64,000 nucleotides of DNA from Limosilactobacillus caecicola (GTDB taxonomy: Bacteria > Bacillota > Bacilli > Lactobacillales > Lactobacillaceae): NCBI RefSeq assembly GCF_943192935.1, contig NZ_CALPCI010000001.1, forward strand, positions 62,001 through 126,000. Direction: 5' to 3'. The notes under the pieces were generated by a model. The model was given only the letters and a program-made list of their open reading frames with translations, was not told the origin of the DNA and did not search any database. Numbering within the stretch: the stretch's first letter is position 1; each line of letters begins with the position of its first letter. The position numbers and the translations under genes are program-made. Shown piece by piece: positions 56,971 through 64,000 of this stretch.

Positions 56971-57000
56971 TATCCCTTGTCAGTCAATAATTTATTCAAC

Positions 57001-57759
57001 TTATTCCCCGCTATAATCAACGTCCACTAAATATAAGCCACTCGCTGGAGCCGTCATCCGTGCTTCTTGACGATCACGAGCTGCAAGTACTCTGGGAACA
57101 TCATCCTTGGGGCGCTGTTGACTACCGATCTCGAGCAAAAGCGCCACCATAATCCGCACTTGGTTGTATAAAAATCCGTTACCCACAAATTCAAAAATGA
57201 CTTCATGATCGTGCTTTTCATAATAAACCTTGGCTTCATAAATCGTCCGCACGTTACTTTTCGCCTGAGATCCAGAAGCCACAAAGCTCGTAAAATCATG
57301 AGTGCCAACTAACTCCTGTGCTGCTTGGTTCATTGTTGCAATATCAACTGGATATTTAAAGTGCGCGGTATAGTTCCGCTTAAACGGATCAACAAACTCA
57401 CCCTGCGTAACCCGATAACGGTACCGTTTTCGATGAGCATTATACCGGGCATGAAAATCCGGGGAAACAATTTCAGCTTTTTTGACGATAATATCCAGCG
57501 GCAGCTGACTGTTCAGGGCCCGGACCATCGATTTTTCTGGAATGTGGTACGGAAAATCAAAATGGGCAACTTGATTTAAAGCATGGACCCCCGCGTCCGT
57601 CCGTCCCGACCCAATAATGGAAATCGCAGGATCTGGGTTCTTTGCCATCCGGTTAACAATCGTTTTTAAGGTTTGTTCAATTGTCCGTTTATGAGGCTGA
57701 ATTTGAAACCCAGAAAAATTAGTACCATCATAAGCAAAAGTTATTTTATAACGTAACAA
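57001..57759 (-). CDS. truA: tRNA pseudouridine synthase A
   Basis: A 252-residue enzyme making pseudouridine at positions 38-40 of the tRNA anticodon arm. The start RYKITFAYDGTNFSGFQIQP and the catalytic Asp in GSGRTDAGVHALNQVAHFD near residue 54 are standard, as is the C-terminal GNGFLYNQVRIMV. The start is TTG with AGGAGA upstream. It follows ecfT by 10 bases. Confidence 0.97.
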   Translation of the reverse strand: MLRYKITFAYDGTNFSGFQIQPHKRTIEQTLKTIVNRMAKNPDPAISIIGSGRTDAGVHALNQVAHFDFPYHIPEKSMVRALNSQLPLDIIVKKAEIVSPDFHARYNAHRKRYRYRVTQGEFVDPFKRNYTAHFKYPVDIATMNQAAQELVGTHDFTSFVASGSQAKSNVRTIYEAKVYYEKHDHEVIFEFVGNGFLYNQVRIMVALLLEIGSQQRPKDDVPRVLAARDRQEARMTAPASGLYLVDVDYSGE

Positions 57760-57769
57760 AATGAATCTC

Positions 57770-58570
57770 CTATAGCAATTTCAACGCAATCAAAACCACG
57801 GTGACCAGTACCAAAGCAACAATGCTCCAACTATCTGCACGCCGCCAAATTAATAGGCGATACTTCGTCCGTTCCCCATTAGGATTGTAGCCACGCGATT
57901 CCATCGCCACCGCTAACTCCTCTGCTCGCTTAAACGAAGAGACAAATAGCGGGATCATTACTGGAACCAGTTTTCGCGTCCGCTGGTATAAATTGCCGGT
58001 TGAAAAATCCATCCCTCGTGCCCGCTGAGCATTCATAATCGTGGTGACTTCACCCATAATTGTCGGAATAAACCGCAAGGCAATCGAAAGCATCATCGCA
58101 ATTTGGTTGACCGGTACCCGTAAATATTTTAACGGCTTCATTAAACTCTCGACGGCATCCGCCAACTGCAACGTCGGAGTCGTCACCGTGAGAATGGTGG
58201 AAATAGTGATTATGTAGGCAAAGCGTAAAACTAAATAAATGGATTGAATAATCCCAGATGAAGTAAGGCTAAGGAAATGCCATTGCCAGTAGACATGACC
58301 ACCAGTTGAGAAAAATAGTTGAACCAATGCGGTGATGATAATCACCCACATGAGGGGACGGATTCCGGACCAATACATCTTTAAGGACACTCGGCTAAGG
58401 TGGATTAATAATAGCAAGATTAGGCCAAGCCAGATGTTAGTCCACACATTATTTGCAAAGAACACCAGGATAACGTACCAAAAACACGCAATGAACTTCA
58501 TGCGGGGATCCAGGCGGTGGATGAACGAATTGGTTGGGACGTACAGTCCAAAAATTACCTTATTATTCAT
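57770..58570 (-). CDS. ecfT: ECF transporter transmembrane component
   Basis: A 266-residue membrane subunit of the shared energy-coupling module for vitamin importers. Start MNNKVIFGLYVPTNSFIHRLDPRMK is taken because AAGGGG lies upstream; the longer frame lies inside ecfA2. The two Ala-Arg-Gly-type coupling motifs are seen: NAQRARGMDF near 180 and AMESRGYNPNG near 222. About five to six helices. It overlaps ecfA2 by 8 bases. Confidence 0.97.
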   Translation of the reverse strand: MNNKVIFGLYVPTNSFIHRLDPRMKFIACFWYVILVFFANNVWTNIWLGLILLLLIHLSRVSLKMYWSGIRPLMWVIIITALVQLFFSTGGHVYWQWHFLSLTSSGIIQSIYLVLRFAYIITISTILTVTTPTLQLADAVESLMKPLKYLRVPVNQIAMMLSIALRFIPTIMGEVTTIMNAQRARGMDFSTGNLYQRTRKLVPVMIPLFVSSFKRAEELAVAMESRGYNPNGERTKYRLLIWRRADSWSIVALVLVTVVLIALKLL

Positions 58571-59441
58571 TATTGAACGTCCCCTTCTGTCGTGCTTCAA
58601 TAATTTCATTGGCTAGCTCTTGAACGGTTAGTGGAGTCTGCTGCAAAGGTATTCCTGCCTGATCTAATTGATTAGCAAAGGCCACGGTATTTGGTTCGGC
58701 CAAGCCAATTTGCTCGACTAACTGCTGATTAGAAAATAGTGAACGCGGTTGCCCATCAAATACTAATTGACCATGCTGCAAGGCGACAACTACATCGGCG
58801 TACCGGGCAACTTGCTCCATTTGATGAGTAATCAAAATAATAGTGGTGCCTTCTTGATTCAGCTTTTGAATCAAGTTCATCAATTCCAAGCGACCACTCG
58901 GATCTAGGCCAGCGGTGGGTTCATCGAGGATTAAAATCGCTGGTTTCATGGCTAACACACCCGCGATGGCAACCCGCCGCATCTGACCACCAGATAGTTC
59001 AAAAGGTGAGTGATCCCGTAATTCTACTGGAAAATGCAAACGATCGAGCGCATCAGTAGCTGACCGACGTGCATTCTCCTCACTTTGGCCTTGATTCAGT
59101 GGGCCAAACATCACATCTTCTAAAACCGAATCAGCGAATAATTGTGACTCAGGAAACTGAAACACAAAACCAACGTGTTGACGTAGCGCCGCAAAGTCCT
59201 TTTTGGCAGAATCTGGAGTGACCTTAGTCTCCTGAACAGTGATCGAACCAGAAGTTGGTTTGAGTAAACCATCAATTAATTGCATTAATGTCGATTTACC
59301 ACTACCCGTATGACCAACTACCGCCGTCACTTTTCCCCGTTGAATCGTTAAATTCACATTAGTAAGCGCTTGGGCTGCAAAAGCAGTTCCCGGGCTGTAA
59401 GTATAACTCAGTTGTTGAATTTCTATTGCTGGCTCAACCAT
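58563..59441 (-). CDS. ecfA2: ECF transporter ATPase EcfA2
   Basis: A 292-residue ABC ATPase. Walker A VVGHTGSGKSTLMQL near 41-55, Q-loop VFQFPESQLFADSV near 93, signature LSGGQMRRVAIAGVLA near 149, Walker B LILDEPTAGLD near 169 and the His switch ILITHQME. The FPE-type Q-loop is typical of EcfA subunits. It overlaps ecfA1 by 19 bases. Confidence 0.97.
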   Translation of the reverse strand: MVEPAIEIQQLSYTYSPGTAFAAQALTNVNLTIQRGKVTAVVGHTGSGKSTLMQLIDGLLKPTSGSITVQETKVTPDSAKKDFAALRQHVGFVFQFPESQLFADSVLEDVMFGPLNQGQSEENARRSATDALDRLHFPVELRDHSPFELSGGQMRRVAIAGVLAMKPAILILDEPTAGLDPSGRLELMNLIQKLNQEGTTIILITHQMEQVARYADVVVALQHGQLVFDGQPRSLFSNQQLVEQIGLAEPNTVAFANQLDQAGIPLQQTPLTVQELANEIIEARQKGTFNNE

Positions 59442-60244
59442 TTAACCATCTGCTCCTCAGTCATATACTCCTTTGGGACCTGCATACCTTGCCCCCGCAA
59501 TTGTTGCTTTAGTTTTTCTGTAAACGGAACCGCTAAACCGTACTTTTGTAATAAATCAGTGTTCGCCAAGATTTGTTCTTTCCGATCGAAGGCAACGAGT
59601 TGTCCCTGATTTAAGATGGCAACATTATCACCAGCTGCCGCTTCGACAGGGTCATGAGAAATGGCGATAATCGTAAAGCCCTTCTCAATTTTTAGTTTTC
59701 TCAATAAACCCAAAATATTTTGCCGTGCCTGCGGATCAAGCATACTGGTGGCTTCATCAAATATCAGAATTTCCGGCCGTAAACATAAAATCCCAGCAAT
59801 GGCCACCCGTTGCTTTTGTCCTCCAGAAAGCATAGCGGGCTCTGTCTGAGCATACTCAGCCATTGAAACATCATTTAAGGCTTGCTGAATCCGATACCGC
59901 ATTTCATCTCGAGGAACCCGATGATTTTCTAAGCCAAAAGCAACGTCATCCTCGACAGTTGTGCCGACAAATTGATTTTCTGGGTTTTGGAAAACAAAAC
60001 CAATTTTTTGGTGCACAAGATCGACATGTTCGCCATCAACTGGCGTCCCCGCAACCATAATTTGACCATGACCAATTGGTAGGAGACCATCAATTAATCG
60101 CGCCAAAGTACTTTTACCACTACCATTACGACCGATGATTGTGGTCCATTCTTTGGCAGGGAAGGACGCTGTCAAATGTTTTAAAATCGGTTCTTGTTCT
60201 CCAGGATAAGTGTATGAAAGATCCTTAATTTCAATGATGGCCAA
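59423..60244 (-). CDS. ecfA1: ECF transporter ATPase EcfA1
   Basis: A 273-residue ABC ATPase pairing with EcfA2. Walker A IIGRNGSGKSTLARLID near 37-53, Q-loop FQNPENQFVG near 89, signature LSGGQKQRVAIAGILC near 141 and Walker B EILIFDEATSMLDP near 161. The start is TTG with GGAGGAAC upstream. It heads the ecfA1-A2-T-truA run; the substrate-binding S components must be elsewhere. Confidence 0.97.
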   Translation of the reverse strand: MAIIEIKDLSYTYPGEQEPILKHLTASFPAKEWTTIIGRNGSGKSTLARLIDGLLPIGHGQIMVAGTPVDGEHVDLVHQKIGFVFQNPENQFVGTTVEDDVAFGLENHRVPRDEMRYRIQQALNDVSMAEYAQTEPAMLSGGQKQRVAIAGILCLRPEILIFDEATSMLDPQARQNILGLLRKLKIEKGFTIIAISHDPVEAAAGDNVAILNQGQLVAFDRKEQILANTDLLQKYGLAVPFTEKLKQQLRGQGMQVPKEYMTEEQMVKWLSQQ

Positions 60245-60327
60245 AGCACCGTTCCTCCATGATTAGTTATCGTATATATTTTACCAAAAGAATGCAAATC
60301 ATCCAGAAAAAAAGCAGAATACAAAAA

Positions 60328-60356
60328 AATCACTTACAACTGAGGTGCGTGATTGC
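60328..60356 (-). terminator. Weak terminator-like hairpin after rplQ
   Basis: A short 6-bp stem (60328-60333 with 60349-60354) with a 15-base loop, followed on the minus strand by a run of seven Us. It would end the ribosomal operon before ecfA1. Confidence 0.42.
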
Positions 60357-60454
60357 TCACATTCAAGCTAGACTAAGGAATGATCCCATCATCGTAACGC
60401 TCTATACCGTCAATCGTAGTGATTCTTTATTACGTTTATTTAACTGTAACTGGA

Positions 60455-60835
60455 TTAAACAAGTTCCAAAATAACCATCTTGGCACCATCACCACGGCGT
60501 GGCATGGTCTTTAGAATACGCGTGTAACCACCATTGCGGTCAGCGTACTTAGGACCAAGTTCTTCAAACAAGTTTTGAAGTGCGGATTGAACCTTGATGT
60601 CATCACCATCTTCTTTTACGTCTGCGACAACGTTACGGATAAATCCAGCTGCCTTTCGACGAGAAGCAAGGTCACCCCGCTTAGCAAGAGTGATCATTTG
60701 GTCCATGGTCTTCCGAACTTCCTTAGCTTTTGGTTCAGTAGTCTTAATTGAACCATTAACAATTAAATCAGTAGTTAAGTCACGCAATAAAGCTTTACGT
60801 TGTGAACTAGTACGTCCTAACTTGCGGTAACTCAT
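60455..60835 (-). CDS. rplQ: Ribosomal protein L17
   Basis: A 126-residue L17: [19 protein letters not shown] at the start, [20 protein letters not shown] and [18 protein letters not shown] at the end. Last gene of the ribosomal-RNA-polymerase alpha operon; it follows rpoA by 26 bases. Confidence 0.99.
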   Translation of the reverse strand: MSYRKLGRTSSQRKALLRDLTTDLIVNGSIKTTEPKAKEVRKTMDQMITLAKRGDLASRRKAAGFIRNVVADVKEDGDDIKVQSALQNLFEELGPKYADRNGGYTRILKTMPRRGDGAKMVILELV

Positions 60836-60861
60836 GAAGTACTCCCTCCTTTATGTCTTAA

Positions 60862-61803
60862 TTAATCTTCTTGGCGAAAGCCAACGCCGAGTTCATTTAA
60901 CTTGACCTTGATTTCATCAAGTGACTTTTGTCCAAGATTACGAACCTTCATCATGTCAGCTTCAGTTCTTTCAGTTAAGTCCTTAACGGTTTGAATATCA
61001 GCACGCTTCAGACAGTTATAAGAACGAACTGAGAGATCAAGTTCCTCAATTGTTTTGTCAAGTACCTTTTCTTGGTGTGATTCTTCCCGTTCAACCATCA
61101 CTTGGGCATTTTGAGCTTCTTCGGTCAAATTGACAAACATTGCCAAATGTGACGTCAGAATCTTAGCGGCAAGACTAACAGCTTCCGTTGGTGTTAAAGA
61201 ACCATTGGTCCAAACATCAAGAGTTAACTTGTCATAGTCATTGTTTTGACCGACCCGAGTATTTTCAACGGTATAGTTAACACGTTCGATCGGGGTATAG
61301 ATGGAATCAATTGGTAAAACACCAATTGCTAAGTCCATACGTGCCTTGTTATCATCAGCTGAGGAATATCCACGACCCTTATCAGCAGTCATTTGGATAT
61401 GCAACTCAGCACCATCCGCAACTGTTGCAATATGAAGATCTGGATTCAAAATAGTAACGTCACCGTCACCTTGGATGTCCCCGGCAGTAACTTCGGCTGG
61501 ACCTTTAACATCTAATTCCAAATTCTTTTGATCCTCAGAATCGAGCCGTAATGAAACTTTCTTCAGATTCAAAATAATTTGCGTAACGTCTTCAGTAACT
61601 CCCTCAACAGTACTAAATTCATGCAAGACACCATCGATGCTAATGCTAGTAATAGCAGCACCAGGTAATGAAGCAAGCATGACACGCCGAAGAGAGTTGC
61701 CAAGAGTCGTCCCGTAGCCACGTTCAAGTGGTTCTACAACAAACTTACCGTAGTTATCGGTTTCTTCAACTTTGTGAATGTTTGGTTTTTCAAATTCGAT
61801 CAT
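60862..61803 (-). CDS. rpoA: RNA polymerase alpha subunit
   Basis: A 313-residue alpha subunit. The N-terminal assembly domain (about 1-230) has [20 protein letters not shown]; the C-terminal domain (about 245-313) has [17 protein letters not shown] and [13 protein letters not shown], which contacts DNA and regulators. Normal length. An 85-base gap separates it from rpsK. Confidence 0.99.
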   Translation of the reverse strand: MIEFEKPNIHKVEETDNYGKFVVEPLERGYGTTLGNSLRRVMLASLPGAAITSISIDGVLHEFSTVEGVTEDVTQIILNLKKVSLRLDSEDQKNLELDVKGPAEVTAGDIQGDGDVTILNPDLHIATVADGAELHIQMTADKGRGYSSADDNKARMDLAIGVLPIDSIYTPIERVNYTVENTRVGQNNDYDKLTLDVWTNGSLTPTEAVSLAAKILTSHLAMFVNLTEEAQNAQVMVEREESHQEKVLDKTIEELDLSVRSYNCLKRADIQTVKDLTERTEADMMKVRNLGQKSLDEIKVKLNELGVGFRQED

Positions 61804-61888
61804 TCTACTCTAGTACCCCTTTCAAAACGTGGATCGTATTTCCCAAAAAGGCATCTGGCCGACTGACACATCGCCGTTGATGCACTCA

Positions 61889-62275
61889 TTAAACACGACG
61901 ACGCTTTGGAGGACGAGAACCGTTGTGTGGCACTGGAGTTACATCACGAATTGCAGTAACTTCAAGTCCAGTAGCTTGAAGAGCACGGATAGCTGATTCA
62001 CGACCAGAACCTGGGCCCTTAACTTCTACTTCAACGGTCTTCATACCGTGTTCCATTGCCTGCTTAGCAGCAGCTTCTGAAGCCATTTGTGCGGCAAATG
62101 GAGTAGACTTACGACTACCCTTAAAGCCTAAAACCCCAGCAGATGACCAAGCAACAGCATTACCTTGAACATCGGTAATCATGATTAAAGTGTTGTTGAA
62201 TGTTGAGTGAATGTGCGCAACACCAGTTTCAACATTCTTTTTTGCACGACGCTTACGCGATTTCTTGACTGCCAT
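61889..62275 (-). CDS. rpsK: Ribosomal protein S11
   Basis: A 128-residue S11: [20 protein letters not shown] near 20, [20 protein letters not shown], and the end [18 protein letters not shown]. It follows rpsM by 23 bases. Confidence 0.99.
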   Translation of the reverse strand: MAVKKSRKRRAKKNVETGVAHIHSTFNNTLIMITDVQGNAVAWSSAGVLGFKGSRKSTPFAAQMASEAAAKQAMEHGMKTVEVEVKGPGSGRESAIRALQATGLEVTAIRDVTPVPHNGSRPPKRRRV

Positions 62276-62298
62276 AGATTACGAACCTCCTTTACTAA

Positions 62299-62664
62299 TT
62301 ATTTCTTCTTGTTAGCGATAGCAACAGCCTTACCCTTACGAGTACGTGCGTTGTTCTTCGTGTGTTGGCCACGAACAGGCAAACCACGACGGTGACGCAT
62401 GCCACGGTAAGAACCGATTTCTTGCAAACGCTTGATATTTAATGAAACTTCACGGCGAAGGTCACCTTCAACCTTGATGTTTTCAACTTGTGCACGGATT
62501 TTTTCTTCTTGATCTGGAGTTAAGTCACGAACACGAACATCTTCAGAAACCCCAGCATCTGCTAAAATCTTTTGAGCAGTGGAGTTACCAATACCATAAA
62601 TGTATGTTAAGCCGATTACGATTCGCTTGTCACGAGGTAAATCGACACCAGCAATACGAGCCAT
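62299..62664 (-). CDS. rpsM: Ribosomal protein S13
   Basis: A 121-residue S13: [20 protein letters not shown] at the start, [16 protein letters not shown] near 92 and the basic end [19 protein letters not shown]. It follows rpmJ by 27 bases. Confidence 0.99.
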   Translation of the reverse strand: MARIAGVDLPRDKRIVIGLTYIYGIGNSTAQKILADAGVSEDVRVRDLTPDQEEKIRAQVENIKVEGDLRREVSLNIKRLQEIGSYRGMRHRRGLPVRGQHTKNNARTRKGKAVAIANKKK

Positions 62665-62691
62665 TATTACACCTCCGTTTCTATATTTAAA

Positions 62692-62808
62692 TTACTTGCC
62701 TTGACGTTGCTTGTGCTTAGGGTTAGAGCAGATCACCATAACCCGACCACGACGCTTAACGATCTTGCAGTTATCGCACATCTTTTTAACTGATGGTCGT
62801 ACCTTCAT
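62692..62808 (-). CDS. rpmJ: Ribosomal protein L36
   Basis: A 38-residue L36, [20 protein letters not shown] onward and ending HKQRQGK. The zinc ligands are Cys11, Cys14, Cys27 and His32, so this is the zinc-binding form. It lies between infA and rpsM. Confidence 0.98.
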   Translation of the reverse strand: MKVRPSVKKMCDNCKIVKRRGRVMVICSNPKHKQRQGK

Positions 62809-62840
62809 TGTATAATCCTCCTCTAGTTATAGACTAAGAC

Positions 62841-63059
62841 TTATTTGAACCGGAACGTAATCCGACCCTTAGTCAGGTCATAAGGAGACATCTCAACCTT
62901 AACCCGGTCACCAGGCAAAATCTTGATATAGTGCATCCGAATTTTACCTGACACGTGTGCTAAAATCTCAACGCCGTTTTCCAGTTCAACTTTAAACATT
63001 GCATTCGGTAAAGTTTCGGTAACCTTACCTTCAACTTCGATTACATCAGCTTTTGCCAC
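62841..63059 (-). CDS. infA: Translation initiation factor IF-1
   Basis: A 72-residue S1-fold protein: [20 protein letters not shown] and the end [13 protein letters not shown]. Standard length and position between adk and rpmJ. Confidence 0.99.
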   Translation of the reverse strand: MAKADVIEVEGKVTETLPNAMFKVELENGVEILAHVSGKIRMHYIKILPGDRVKVEMSPYDLTKGRITFRFK

Positions 63060-63195
63060 TGAATGGTTCCTCCTTGCCGGACTTTAAATTACGTAAAAAG
63101 GTGGGTGCCTCACAGCAGCCCACTACGAGCTAGATAAACCTTGCATAGTTTACCATAGACCTCAGCTTTACGCAAGAACAATTGTTGATCAACAA

Positions 63196-64000
<805 letters not shown>

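Overview
The window reads as chromosomal DNA of a low-to-moderate GC lactic acid bacterium of the Lactobacillaceae, most likely a heterofermentative Limosilactobacillus-type species. The basis is gene content and order (CamS-GatCAB, PcrA-LigA, the EcfA1-EcfA2-EcfT module beside the end of the ribosomal operon, DUF4828/DUF2922/DUF1659/DUF915 proteins), strong AGGAGG-type ribosome binding sites and frequent TTG/GTG starts. The species call is inference; no rRNA gene is present. No insertion sequence, prophage or CRISPR array was seen.

Layout. 0-8 kb is the end of an AT-rich exopolysaccharide locus (priming transferase, DUF4422 transferase, Wzy, Wzz-like protein, GT2, an opposite-strand GT4, UDP-galactopyranose mutase, Wzx). 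8-21 kb is mostly cell-envelope and housekeeping: a secreted glucosaminidase with four C-terminal repeats, RecX, two tiny DUF genes, a YihY protein, a 979-residue LtaS-type enzyme with an additional N-terminal membrane domain, a YefM-YoeB toxin-antitoxin pair, methionine aminopeptidase, flavodoxin, GtrA, a small-peptide locus, an orphan HigA-like regulator, UDP-GlcNAc 2-epimerase and tRNA-Arg(CCT). 21-28 kb has a DEAD-box helicase, oxidoreductases, a LOG protein, glutamate-cysteine ligase and a secreted DUF915 hydrolase.

28-34.3 kb is the most coherent accessory system: a LysR regulator, DASS transporter, UbiX-type flavin prenyltransferase and UbiD-type decarboxylase on the minus strand, facing an LpdD-like protein and an esterase on the plus strand. 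It resembles the gallate decarboxylase system (LpdB/LpdC/LpdD, GacP, TanR) of Lactiplantibacillus plantarum. The shared intergenic region has a LysR-type palindrome and a cre-like site. 34.3-41.2 kb is a patchy stretch: a GNAT enzyme, an alpha/beta-hydrolase pseudoenzyme, an uncharacterised 382-residue protein, an F420-type NADPH oxidoreductase, a decayed membrane-protein gene, a DinJ-YafQ toxin-antitoxin pair, an unknown protein and an Abi_C abortive-infection protein. The last part is AT-rich and looks like a small defence island.

41.2-64 kb is conserved core, all on the minus strand: RlmCD-type methyltransferase, diacylglycerol kinase-like protein, GatBAC, CamS, LigA, PcrA, a PurK-like ATP-grasp protein, xanthine phosphoribosyltransferase, a membrane-anchored glucosaminidase, an acetoin/diacetyl reductase, then S9-L13-TruA-EcfT-EcfA2-EcfA1 and L17-RpoA-S11-S13-L36-IF1-Adk-SecY (SecY cut by the right edge).

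Function calls rest on motif recognition by eye, without database searches. Several start codons were moved inward where a ribosome binding site decides the start.
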